From TMED109 sp002171375 (GTDB taxonomy: Bacteria; Pseudomonadota; Alphaproteobacteria; TMED109), in assembly GCA_965657505.1 (NCBI GenBank), contig CBFHON010000001.1, positions 317,837 through 381,836 of the forward strand: DNA of 64,000 bases, in the 5' to 3' direction. Positions 35,266 through 44,022 of this stretch are shown in pieces (the stretch's first letter is position 1; each line of letters opens with the position of its first letter). The notes beneath the pieces are model-generated. The model was not told where the DNA came from, made no database searches, and worked only from the letters and a program-made list of their open reading frames with translations. Both the position numbers and the translations under genes were made by a program.

Positions 35266-35999
35266 TGAATACAATTTTATCTATAACTAAAAGAGAAATA
35301 AATGGTTATTTTGCTACCCCAGTAGCCTACGTATTTATAGTTATATTCCTTATTATGTCTGGTCTGTTTACTTTTTATATGGGTGGTTTTTATGAGAGAG
35401 GACAAGCAGATTTAACTTCTTTTTTTGATTGGCATCCATGGTTATATTTATTTTTAATTCCTGCAATCTCAATGAGATTATGGGCAGAAGAAAGAAGAAA
35501 TGGCACTATTGAATTATTAATGACTTTACCAATTAGTACATCACAGGCTGTATTAGGAAAATTTTTAGCAGCTTGGATATTTACCGCTATTTCTTTAATA
35601 TTAACTTTTCCTATGTGGATTACAGTTAATTATTTAGGAGACCCGGATAATGGAACTATAGTTGCCAGTTACTTGGGTAGTTTGTTAATGGCAGGTGGTT
35701 ATTTAGCTATTGGTTCGTGCATTTCTTCTTTAACAAAAAATCAAGTTATAGCTTTTGTTGTTACTATTGCTGTATGCTTTTTATTTACGGTAAGTGGTAT
35801 GCCAATTGTGCTAAACTTTTTTTCAGGATGGACTCCGCAAGCACTTCTTGATACAATTGCATCTTTTAGTTTTATATCTAATTTTACTGATTTAACTCAA
35901 GGTGTAATAGATATTAGAAATATAATATATTTTTTATCTCTAATATTAGGGGCGTTAACATTGAATGTTATATCTATAAATTCTAAAAAAGGTATATAG
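35265..35999 (+). CDS. ABC-2 type permease, GldF-like
   Basis: A 244-residue membrane protein with about six transmembrane helices. The N-terminal ITKREINGYFATPVAYVFIVIFL and the cytoplasmic RLWAEERRNGTIELLMTLPIS stretch are typical of GldF/NosY-like ABC-2 permeases. It is coupled to the ATPase upstream (1-base overlap) and to the GldG-like gene downstream (1-base gap). Probably one half of a membrane complex that moves or extracts an unknown substrate. Confidence 0.9.
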   Translation: MNTILSITKREINGYFATPVAYVFIVIFLIMSGLFTFYMGGFYERGQADLTSFFDWHPWLYLFLIPAISMRLWAEERRNGTIELLMTLPISTSQAVLGKFLAAWIFTAISLILTFPMWITVNYLGDPDNGTIVASYLGSLLMAGGYLAIGSCISSLTKNQVIAFVVTIAVCFLFTVSGMPIVLNFFSGWTPQALLDTIASFSFISNFTDLTQGVIDIRNIIYFLSLILGALTLNVISINSKKGI

Positions 36000-36000
36000 T

Positions 36001-37947
36001 ATGTTATTTTCCTTATTAAAAAATGATAATACATCATCAGCAATTTTAGTTAGGTTTGCTGCTATAGCGGTAATAATTTTATTTATTTCATTAAATACAT
36101 TAAGTAATCAGCTATTTTCAGGTGCAAGATTAGATTTAACTGAAAATAATCTTTACACATTAAACTCTGGTACGTTTAAAGTTTTAGAAACGATAAAAGA
36201 ACCTATTACTTTAAGATTATTTTTCTCAGACAAATTAAGCAGAGATATTGCTCCTATGAGGGAATATGGTCAAAGAGTAAGAGAAATAATTGAGGAATAT
36301 GTTGTTAGATCTAATGGTATGATTAGATTAGAAAGAGTTGATCCAGAACCATTTACTGATAATGAAGATTTAGCTATTTTATATGGTTTACAAGGTATGC
36401 AGATTTCACAAGCTGGAGAGAAGTTTTATTTTGGCTTAGTAGCTACAAATTCAACAGATGATATTTCTACAATTCCTTTTTTTGAGCAAAATAGAGAGAC
36501 ATATTTAGAATATGATATTAGTAGAATCGTTAACGATCTTGCTAATCCTAAGAAGAAGAAATTAGGTTTAATAAGTTCCTTACCTATCAATGGAGGATTA
36601 GCTTATCCTGATGCACCTGCCTCTGAATATGTTTCTCCTTGGGAAATTTATAATAGGTTAGGAGAGGCATTTGAAATTATTAGTATTCCTTCTGATAGTA
36701 TAAGGATACCCGACGATATAGATTTGCTTATGATAGTTCATCCTAAGGATTTAGACAATATAACTAAATATGCAATTGATCAATTTGTAATGTCTGGAAA
36801 AGGTACTATATTTTTTGTTGATCCTTATTCTGAAGTTGAAAGAAATGCATTACCAATAGAGCAGAGAAGAACTTATATACCTGGTTCAAATTTAAATACG
36901 TTATTTAGTAATTATGGCGCCTATGTGGAGCCAGGTATGATAGTTGGGGATAGAATATCTGGAAGAAAAGTTACAATTGGAAGATCCCAAAATTCCAGAG
37001 TAATTACATATGTATTATGGTTGTCATTGACAAAAGACTTAATGAATCCAAATAATCTAATTACAAATGAGCTCGAATCTATTTTAACAAATACGCCTGG
37101 AGGAATAGTAAGATCTAAAGATGCAAAATCAAAATTTGAAATATTATATAGTTCCAATGCAGACTCTATGTTAATTGAGAGGTTTAAAATACAATTTAGA
37201 CCAGATCCAACTTTATTACTATCTGAATTTCAATCTGACCAGGCAACTAAAAATTTGGCTGTTAGTTTAACAGGACAATTTAATTCAGCCTTTAAAGATG
37301 GACCTCCTACGCCTGAAGATGGAGGGGAACCATTTATAAATAGAAACCATAAAATAGAAACGAATAAAGGCAATATTTTAATATTTGCAGATACAGATAT
37401 GCTTTCAAATTCTATTTGGACACAAAAGCAGGATAACTTTGGAAAAGAAACTTTTACTCCAATTTCTGATAATGGTTCTCTGGTTATTAATGCTGTTGAA
37501 TATCTCTCAGGTGGAGGAGAACTGATTGCTCTAAGAACAAGAGGCACATCAATGAGACCATTTATAGTTGTGGAAGAACTTCAAAAGAAAGCTGAAACAG
37601 CCTATAGAGAGACTGAAAAAAGTTTACAAAATGATTTGACGATTACAGAAAATAAATTAAGAGATTTACAAAGGGGGGCATCTATAGCTACTCAGGATGG
37701 AGCACCAATTTTATCAAAAGAGCAAGCGGATACTTTGCAGGACTTTAAAGATCAAATAATTAATATTAGAAAACAATTAAGAGATGTTCAAAGGGATTTA
37801 AGAGTAGATATAGAGAAATTAGGACTAATGTTAAAACTTTATAACATATGGGTTGCTCCTATTTTAGTTGCTATTTCGGCTGTTCTTGTATTTTTAATGA
37901 GAAGAAGAAAAAGAATTAATCATTTAGCAGGTATGCGAACTAAATAA
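36001..37947 (+). CDS. GldG-like ABC accessory protein
   Basis: A 648-residue protein with a membrane helix at about 15-37, a long extracytoplasmic part, and a C-terminal helix at about 615-635 followed by RRRKR. The region ENNLYTLNSGTFKVLETIKEPITLRLFFSD starts the GldG domain, which has a glutamine-amidotransferase-like fold; a coiled coil (about 520-605) precedes the final helix. It is expected to form the periplasmic part of the ABC module encoded by the two preceding genes. The ligand is unknown. Confidence 0.85.
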   Translation: MLFSLLKNDNTSSAILVRFAAIAVIILFISLNTLSNQLFSGARLDLTENNLYTLNSGTFKVLETIKEPITLRLFFSDKLSRDIAPMREYGQRVREIIEEYVVRSNGMIRLERVDPEPFTDNEDLAILYGLQGMQISQAGEKFYFGLVATNSTDDISTIPFFEQNRETYLEYDISRIVNDLANPKKKKLGLISSLPINGGLAYPDAPASEYVSPWEIYNRLGEAFEIISIPSDSIRIPDDIDLLMIVHPKDLDNITKYAIDQFVMSGKGTIFFVDPYSEVERNALPIEQRRTYIPGSNLNTLFSNYGAYVEPGMIVGDRISGRKVTIGRSQNSRVITYVLWLSLTKDLMNPNNLITNELESILTNTPGGIVRSKDAKSKFEILYSSNADSMLIERFKIQFRPDPTLLLSEFQSDQATKNLAVSLTGQFNSAFKDGPPTPEDGGEPFINRNHKIETNKGNILIFADTDMLSNSIWTQKQDNFGKETFTPISDNGSLVINAVEYLSGGGELIALRTRGTSMRPFIVVEELQKKAETAYRETEKSLQNDLTITENKLRDLQRGASIATQDGAPILSKEQADTLQDFKDQIINIRKQLRDVQRDLRVDIEKLGLMLKLYNIWVAPILVAISAVLVFLMRRRKRINHLAGMRTK

Positions 37948-37963
37948 TAAAGGATTAAAAGTA

Positions 37964-39082
37964 ATGAAGCAGTCAAATGCTTACTTAATAATAATAGTTA
38001 CTGTAATATTTGTTGGAATTACATCTATTGTAAGTTTATACAAAGATTCAGAGAACAGAAGGGTAGAAGGGGAAAGGTTTTTATTTCCTGAGCTAAGCGT
38101 TTCTACTGATGTAAATAGTCTTAAATTATTGAATGAAATTGCTGAGATTAATATTGCTAGTTTTAATGAAAACTTTTCTATTATTAGAAATGAAGATAAT
38201 TGGTATCTTCCTGATTTAGCTAATTTTCCTGTTCCTCTTGATAAAATTAAAAGAGTTATTGTAGGGGTTGCTCAATTAGAAACAATAGAACCAAAAACTA
38301 AAAACCCTGATTTGCATGGAGAACTAGGTTTAAATAGTATAGATATTAATACTAATACTGCTAATAAGGTTACTCTAATTAATAATGATAAAGGTGAAGT
38401 AGCCTCTATTTTAGTTGGTAACGATTCAAAATTTGGAGTGGAAACTAGATATGCTAGGAAACCAAATGATAACCAAAGTTGGTTAGTTTGGAGAAATTTT
38501 GATGTACCTGAGTCACAAATAGACTGGCTTGATGATACATTATTTACAGTTCATAGAACAAGAATAGCGGATATTATCATAACACATCCAGACGGCCATG
38601 AGGTAATTATTAAAAGAGATAATTATGCTGAACAGTACTTTAAATTAGAAAATTTGGATGATGATACTTTACCGGTAAACCCATATGTTGGCAATCAATT
38701 AGGAAGCGCTCTTGATACTGTAGCATTGGTAGACATACGATCTAAAAATGATATTTCTTTTACAGATAAGGCTACTACTATAGTTTATACTACTTTTGAT
38801 GGATTAAAAATAATAATAAAGAATGAGAATATTAAAGGTTTCAATTGGGTCTCTTTTAATGCATCCTCAGATATTAAATTAAGAAGAGAGTTGCCTGCAG
38901 ATGGACCAGTTAACGTAGGGTTACCTGAAATGAATAGTTATAAAGATGTAGAAGAAGAAGTAATTAGATTAAATACGAATTTTAGTAATTGGGTATTTTC
39001 ATTAAAAAATGAAAAGCATCAACAGTTTTATAGTAGGCTTGAAGATTTAACAAAAAAGAAGGATGTTGATCAAAAAGAGTAA
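37964..39082 (+). CDS. DUF4340 protein of the Gld-like ABC operon
   Basis: A 372-residue protein with one N-terminal membrane anchor (about residues 5-24) and a periplasmic beta-rich body carrying two related halves, as in DUF4340 proteins: RNEDNWYLPDLANFPVPLDKIKRVI and LGLNSIDINTNTANKVTL-type segments. It follows the GldG-like gene by 16 bases and ends the operon. DUF4340 genes regularly accompany GldAFG-type modules outside Bacteroidetes; the function is not established. Confidence 0.8.
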   Translation: MKQSNAYLIIIVTVIFVGITSIVSLYKDSENRRVEGERFLFPELSVSTDVNSLKLLNEIAEINIASFNENFSIIRNEDNWYLPDLANFPVPLDKIKRVIVGVAQLETIEPKTKNPDLHGELGLNSIDINTNTANKVTLINNDKGEVASILVGNDSKFGVETRYARKPNDNQSWLVWRNFDVPESQIDWLDDTLFTVHRTRIADIIITHPDGHEVIIKRDNYAEQYFKLENLDDDTLPVNPYVGNQLGSALDTVALVDIRSKNDISFTDKATTIVYTTFDGLKIIIKNENIKGFNWVSFNASSDIKLRRELPADGPVNVGLPEMNSYKDVEEEVIRLNTNFSNWVFSLKNEKHQQFYSRLEDLTKKKDVDQKE

Positions 39083-39083
39083 T

Positions 39084-39611
39084 TTACTCTCCTTCAAATT
39101 CCATTAATGAATGTACATTATAATTATTATCTTTTAATTTTTTTGCACCACCAAGTTCAGGTAAATTTATTAAAAATGAATATTCAAGAATATTAGCATT
39201 TAATTTCTTAATTAAATTTCCTGCTGCAAGTGCTGTACCACCTGTAGCTATTAAATCATCTATAATTACTATATTAGAATTTTTATTTAAAGATGAAATA
39301 TCCATTTCTAGCGTATCTGTTCCATATTCTAAAGAATATTCTTCTGAAATAACTTTACATGGAAGTTTTCCCTTTTTTCTAATAGGAACAAATGATATAC
39401 CAAGTCTTTCTGCTATAATTGCGCCAAAGATAAATCCACGAGCTTCTATACCCGCTACAGCATTTATATTTTTTTCTTTATATCTATTAAAATAAATATC
39501 AGATATATATTTTAATGCATTTCCATTGTATAGTAATGTTGAAATATCGCGGAATAATATACCAGGCTTAGGATAATTTGGGACTGTTCTTATGAGACTC
39601 TTTAAATTCAT
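39084..39611 (-). CDS. apt: Adenine phosphoribosyltransferase
   Basis: Apt salvages adenine to AMP using PRPP. The 175-residue enzyme begins LKSLIRTVPNYPKPGILFRDIS, the family N-terminus, and has the PRPP loop VVIIDDLIATGGTALAAG and the GIEARGFIFGA block. I chose the third of three consecutive ATGs (39611); 39614 and 39617 are alternatives. Its 5' end overlaps the divergently transcribed L,D-transpeptidase gene by about 20 bases, so each promoter must lie inside the other gene or upstream of it. Confidence 0.95.
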   Translation of the reverse strand: MNLKSLIRTVPNYPKPGILFRDISTLLYNGNALKYISDIYFNRYKEKNINAVAGIEARGFIFGAIIAERLGISFVPIRKKGKLPCKVISEEYSLEYGTDTLEMDISSLNKNSNIVIIDDLIATGGTALAAGNLIKKLNANILEYSFLINLPELGGAKKLKDNNYNVHSLMEFEGE

Positions 39612-40500
39612 CATCATTCCTTTTTTTTGTATATTCTCTAGTTCATCTTTATCAAATGATAATATTATAAGTGATGACCTATACGGAGTAAATAATTATT
39701 ACACAATTGAAGAAAAGGATACTTTAATTAGTATAGCTAGAAAATTTAATATTTCATTTGCAGATATTTTATCAGCAAATGATGTGAATATGGACCCTTG
39801 GATTCCAGGTAAAGATAATAAATTGTTAATTCCTAAAGCTCATATATTACCTTTTGGTAAGCGAGATGGGATTATAATTAATATAGGTGACCTTAGACTT
39901 TATTACTACGAATCTGAAAAATTAATAGCTAGTTTTCCAATTGGTATTGGTAGAAGTGGATGGGAAACACCATTAGGAAAAACTAAAGTTATAAAAAAAA
40001 AGAAAAATCCTATATGGATACCACCAGAATCAGTAAGAGAAGAAGACCCTAGTTTACCTAAAGTTGTTGCTGCAGGAGAAGATAATCCTCTAGGTAATAG
40101 AGCTATTTATTTATCAATGCCATCATATTTAATACATGGAACTAATAAACCATATGGTGTTGGAATGAAAGTATCTCACGGATGTATTAGATTATATCCA
40201 GAAGATATTGAAATTCTTTATGATTTAGTTAATGAAGGTACAAGAGTTAACATAGTTAATCAATCTATTAAAGCTGGTTGGAAAAATAATAAACTTTATA
40301 TAGAAGTTCATGTTTTACCTGATTATGTAACTAGTAGTGAAGAAAAAGAAGTAATAAGAAGTACTGATTTATATCCTCAAGCTTATGAAGTAATCCAAAA
40401 GGCTGCTGGCTTAAATATTACAAAAGTTGATTGGGATAAAGTTAAAAAAGCAGTTAAGCTTTCAAAAGGAGTACCTACAGAAGTTATGATATCAAAATAA
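39592..40500 (+). CDS. Secreted LysM-L,D-transpeptidase
   Basis: A 302-residue periplasmic enzyme that forms 3-3 crosslinks or anchors proteins to peptidoglycan. It has a signal peptide (about residues 1-21), a LysM domain (about 36-82, YYTIEEKDTLISIARKF) and a YkuD catalytic domain (about 92-235) with the motif HGTNKPYGVGMKVSHGCIR; Cys198 is the nucleophile. The Lpp-like lipoprotein gene lies convergently downstream, a possible anchoring target (inference). The start gives a good signal peptide but overlaps apt. Confidence 0.93.
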   Translation: MRLFKFIIIPFFCIFSSSSLSNDNIISDDLYGVNNYYTIEEKDTLISIARKFNISFADILSANDVNMDPWIPGKDNKLLIPKAHILPFGKRDGIIINIGDLRLYYYESEKLIASFPIGIGRSGWETPLGKTKVIKKKKNPIWIPPESVREEDPSLPKVVAAGEDNPLGNRAIYLSMPSYLIHGTNKPYGVGMKVSHGCIRLYPEDIEILYDLVNEGTRVNIVNQSIKAGWKNNKLYIEVHVLPDYVTSSEEKEVIRSTDLYPQAYEVIQKAAGLNITKVDWDKVKKAVKLSKGVPTEVMISK

Positions 40501-40503
40501 AAA

Positions 40504-40525
40504 GGCCTTAATCAAAATTAAGGCC
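40504..40525. terminator. Bidirectional terminator
   Basis: A 9-bp perfect stem, GGCCTTAAT (40504-40512) with ATTAAGGCC (40517-40525), around a CAAA loop between the convergent L,D-transpeptidase and lipoprotein genes. A/T-rich tracts flank both sides. It is the only clear terminator between any convergent pair in the window. Confidence 0.85.
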
Positions 40526-40547
40526 CTAAAATTTATGATATTTTTAA

Positions 40548-40874
40548 TTATTTGCGAGAAATAGTTTCAAACATTCTATCTATTTTATCATTAAGCGCTC
40601 TTAAAGCTGCCTGATTTTGATTTGCCATTTCGACGCCACGTTCTGCTACTCTTCTAGCAGTTTGTGCTGCTTGAAAAGCCTCATTAGCTCTTGTATTAGC
40701 TGCATCAGCAGCTGCTTGTGCTGAAGCAATTGAATCATCTTGCATTTGTTCTGAAGATCCAGTTGCACTAATAGCCTCTTTTGATGCCATTTGTGTATTT
40801 TGACAAGCAGAAAGACCAACTATCATTGTGCCCACAATAGTAATCATTAGTATTTTTTTTATAATTTTGTCCAT
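40548..40874 (-). CDS. Lpp-like alanine-zipper outer-membrane lipoprotein
   Basis: A 108-residue lipoprotein. The signal ends in the lipobox LSAC, with Cys24 as the lipidated residue. The mature chain is a long alanine-rich coiled coil (SIASAQAAADAANTRANEAF and following heptads) resembling Braun lipoprotein and the alanine-zipper family. It lacks the usual C-terminal lysine and ends ISRK; the penultimate region R-K could still be attached to peptidoglycan. The convergent L,D-transpeptidase next door makes that idea attractive but it is unproven. Confidence 0.82.
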   Translation of the reverse strand: MDKIIKKILMITIVGTMIVGLSACQNTQMASKEAISATGSSEQMQDDSIASAQAAADAANTRANEAFQAAQTARRVAERGVEMANQNQAALRALNDKIDRMFETISRK

Positions 40875-40956
40875 TTTAATGCCCCAAAGTAAATATGTTT
40901 ATATAGCTTTAGTACTACATAAAACAGTAAAAAGCAAAAATTAAATAGATTCTAGT

Positions 40957-41709
40957 TTAATAAGTAGATCTTCCTCCAGATAAGTCAAATGCAGCAGCAG
41001 TACTATAAGAGCATTCATTAGAACTTAACCAACAAATAAGTGCTACTACTTCACTTGGTTGTCCCATTCTTCCCATTGGGATTTTTGATACCATATATGC
41101 TTTATGCTCATCACTTACTTGAGATAACATTTCAGTTTCTATTACAGCAGGTGTAATGCAGTTTGCCAATACACCAGTCTCTGCAAGCTCTTTTCCAAGA
41201 GACCTAGTAAATGTGATTACTCCTGATTTAGAAGCACTGTAGTGAGCAGCATTTGGATTACCTTCTTTACCTGCTACAGAGGCTATGTTTACAATACGTC
41301 CGTATTTATTTTCTACCATATCACTAATAACTTCTTTACAGCATAAAAAAGTTCCATTTAAATTGATATTTATTACTCTTCTCCATTCATCTGGATCAGT
41401 ATTTTCTATAGTAGCATTTACTCCTGCAACACCTGCACAATTTACTAGAATAGATGGTTTTCCAAATTTAGTTCTAACCTGATTTGCTGCTTCACTAACT
41501 GAATTCTCATTAGAAATATCCACTAAAACTGATAAAGAATTTTCTCCTAATTCTTTTTGTATATTATTTAATGTATCTTCATTATAATCCCAAAGAGCTA
41601 CTTTAGCTCCATTATTGATCATTCTTTTAGCCGTTTCTTTACCAATACCGCTTCCTGCACCAGTTATAATGGCAACTTTATTTGAAAAATCTTCAGTATA
41701 ATTAATCAT
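40957..41709 (-). CDS. Short-chain dehydrogenase/reductase, FabG-like
   Basis: A 250-residue classical SDR: TGAGSGIGKETAKRM for the cofactor, NCAGVAG, catalytic serine in NIASVAG, YSASKSGV for YxxxK, and an LSGGRSTY end. Asp in ALWDYNE at the end of strand 2 indicates NAD preference. Two ATGs (41715 and 41709) follow the strong AAGGGGGG site; I chose 41709 for its spacing. It diverges from the tartrate/malate-type dehydrogenase, 60 bases away. The substrate is unknown, probably a hydroxy-acid or hydroxyacyl compound. Confidence 0.87.
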   Translation of the reverse strand: MINYTEDFSNKVAIITGAGSGIGKETAKRMINNGAKVALWDYNEDTLNNIQKELGENSLSVLVDISNENSVSEAANQVRTKFGKPSILVNCAGVAGVNATIENTDPDEWRRVININLNGTFLCCKEVISDMVENKYGRIVNIASVAGKEGNPNAAHYSASKSGVITFTRSLGKELAETGVLANCITPAVIETEMLSQVSDEHKAYMVSKIPMGRMGQPSEVVALICWLSSNECSYSTAAAFDLSGGRSTY

Positions 41710-41769
41710 TTCCATCCCCCCTTGATTTAATATATATATTATCAAAACAATATTATAAGATATTAGCAT

Positions 41770-42855
41770 ATGAAACAATTTAATAAAAACAACAATTACA
41801 AATATAACATAGCAATATTACCTGGTGATGGTATTGGACCAGAGGTTATTAACGCAAGCTTAAAAGTTATAAAAAAATCCTTAAAATTAGATAATATAAT
41901 TATTAAAGAAAAGGTATATAATTGGGGAAGTAACTACTATAAAAAGCATAAATTAATGATGCCAGATGATGGTTTAGAGAAATTAAAAAAACATGATGCT
42001 ATATTTTTTGGAGCAGTAGGGGATAAAGATATTGATGATGATATTACCCTATGGGGACTAAGACTTAAGATTTGTCAAGGATTAGATCAATATGCAAATA
42101 TAAGACCTTCTAAATACATAGAAGGTATTAATTCTCCACTAAATAAACACTTAGCAAAAAAAATTGATTGGATAATAGTTAGAGAAAATAGCGAGGGCGA
42201 ATATGCAGGTTCTGGTGGAATAGTCCATAAAGGTTTACCTATTGAAATTGGAAGCGAAGTAGCAGTTTTTACGAGAGAAGGCTGCAGAAGAATTCATGAT
42301 TATGCTTTTAAATTAGCTTCTAAAAGGCCAAAAAAACATTTAACATTAATAACTAAATCTAATGCACAGAAACATGGTATGAAATTATGGGATAAAATAT
42401 TTTATGAAGTTAAAAAATATTATCCCAAAGTTAAGACAAATAAATTGTTAGTAGATGCAGCAACTGCGGTTATGGTAAATAATCCAGAAAAAATAGATGT
42501 AATGGTTGCAACAAATTTACATGCAGATATTTTATCTGATTTAGCTTCTGCTCTTACCGGAAGTTTAGGTATTGGTGCTACTGCAAATATAGCTACAAAT
42601 AAAAATTTTCCATCAATGTTTGAACCAATTCATGGATCTGCTTTTGATATAGTAGGAAAGAATAATGCTAATCCTATTGGTGCTATATGGAGTGGTATGA
42701 TGATGCTTGAGCATTTAGGTGAATATAAATCTGCTAATAGAATATTTAAGGCTATTAAGCTTTATGCTAATACTGGAGGTCCATTTACTCCTGATCTTGG
42801 TGGGACAGCTAATACTAAAAAAGTTATTAATTCAATTTTAAAGTTACTTGTATAA
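41770..42855 (+). CDS. Tartrate/D-malate-type decarboxylating dehydrogenase (IPMDH family)
   Basis: A 361-residue member of the isocitrate/isopropylmalate dehydrogenase family. The start LPGDGIGPEVINASLKVI, the substrate loop VRENSEGEYAGSGG and the C-terminal FEPIHGSAFDIVGK are diagnostic. The EGEYAG loop followed by IVHKGLPIEIGSEVAVFTREG fits tartrate dehydrogenase TtuC or D-malate dehydrogenase DmlA rather than LeuB. It would oxidise and decarboxylate a 2-hydroxyacid with NAD and a divalent metal. It stands between a divergent SDR and the nitrilase-like gene. Confidence 0.87.
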   Translation: MKQFNKNNNYKYNIAILPGDGIGPEVINASLKVIKKSLKLDNIIIKEKVYNWGSNYYKKHKLMMPDDGLEKLKKHDAIFFGAVGDKDIDDDITLWGLRLKICQGLDQYANIRPSKYIEGINSPLNKHLAKKIDWIIVRENSEGEYAGSGGIVHKGLPIEIGSEVAVFTREGCRRIHDYAFKLASKRPKKHLTLITKSNAQKHGMKLWDKIFYEVKKYYPKVKTNKLLVDAATAVMVNNPEKIDVMVATNLHADILSDLASALTGSLGIGATANIATNKNFPSMFEPIHGSAFDIVGKNNANPIGAIWSGMMMLEHLGEYKSANRIFKAIKLYANTGGPFTPDLGGTANTKKVINSILKLLV

Positions 42856-42931
42856 TTATTTCATATTTATATGGACATTTTCTTTTAAAAAATATCTAAT
42901 CCCATTCTAACGATTTTATTTAGGAAAAAAA

Positions 42932-44002
42932 ATGAGTATTAAACCCTATACAGCTGTTGGATTAATTCCTACCGTTAGAGGAATCAGACATAGGTCGGAT
43001 ATCAAGCATAATTTAACCCATATTAAACATTTAACTAAAGCAGCTTCTTGGCTATCTAGTTTAGATATTCCAGTTAGGTTAATTGCTATTCCTGAGGGAG
43101 CACTTCAAGGATTTAATGATGAAGTTCTTGATGCAGAACATGAAGATTTTGCAAAAACTTGCTGTATAGATATTCCTGGATGGGAAACAGATATGCTAGG
43201 CGGAATAGCAAGAGAGTATAATAGTTATATAATAGCTCAAGCTAAAGCTAAACATCCAGATTGGCCAAATAGATTTTTTAATTGCGGTTTTATTATAGAT
43301 CCATCCGGTGAAGTAATATTAGTACACTATAAAGTATCTCCTTTATTTCCTGTTGAACATTCTGTTTGCCCTCATGATATATACGACTGGTGGATAGAAA
43401 AATATGGTAATAATCTTGATGCTTTTTGGCCTGTAGTGGAGACTGATATAGGACGATTAGGTATTATGATGGCAAATGAAGGTTCTTATCCAGAAAATGC
43501 TAGGGCATTAGCATTAAATGGCGCAGAGATTGTTTATAGAGCTTCTTATCCTCACCCTGCTACAGGAAATGATATGTTTGAAATTCAGAGTAGAGCAAGA
43601 GCATTAGATAATAATATGTATGTTTTAGCTCCTAATATGGGAACATATTATTTACATAAAGAAGGTGATACACCAATAGACACTTTTGGGGGTAGATCTT
43701 ATATAATAGATTATAAAGGTAAAATTGTCGGTAGACAAGATTATGGTGGTTCTTCAACATATGTATCAGGTGTAATAGATATAGAAGCCTTGAGGTTTCA
43801 TAGAGAAAATGCACAATGGGATAATTGGATGAAAGATATTAGAACTGAGTTATATCAGCTATTATATAAAGATCCTATTTATCCAAAAAATCTCTATCTT
43901 GATAGAGTTCCTATGAAGCATAAAGAGTACAAAACTAAAGTAATTGATAAACAGATAAAACTATTGCATGATAAAGGTATATGGGTTAAATCCAAAAAGT
44001 AA
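42932..44002 (+). CDS. Nitrilase-superfamily protein lacking the catalytic cysteine
   Basis: A 356-residue protein with the carbon-nitrogen hydrolase fold. The first two members of the Glu-Lys-Cys triad are visible: E55 in IAIPEGALQGF and K134 in VHYKVSP. In the third block, which in aliphatic amidases reads ICDDGNYPE, this protein reads MANEGSYPE, placing alanine (A181, codon GCA at 43472-43474) where the nucleophilic cysteine should be. The rest of the block (ARALALNGAEIVYRASYP) is well kept, so it is not a decaying gene. It may be a binding protein or use another nucleophile. The TrpB2-type gene follows after 20 bases. Confidence 0.8.
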   Translation: MSIKPYTAVGLIPTVRGIRHRSDIKHNLTHIKHLTKAASWLSSLDIPVRLIAIPEGALQGFNDEVLDAEHEDFAKTCCIDIPGWETDMLGGIAREYNSYIIAQAKAKHPDWPNRFFNCGFIIDPSGEVILVHYKVSPLFPVEHSVCPHDIYDWWIEKYGNNLDAFWPVVETDIGRLGIMMANEGSYPENARALALNGAEIVYRASYPHPATGNDMFEIQSRARALDNNMYVLAPNMGTYYLHKEGDTPIDTFGGRSYIIDYKGKIVGRQDYGGSSTYVSGVIDIEALRFHRENAQWDNWMKDIRTELYQLLYKDPIYPKNLYLDRVPMKHKEYKTKVIDKQIKLLHDKGIWVKSKK

Positions 44003-44022
44003 AAATTCAAGGGGAGAGGATA

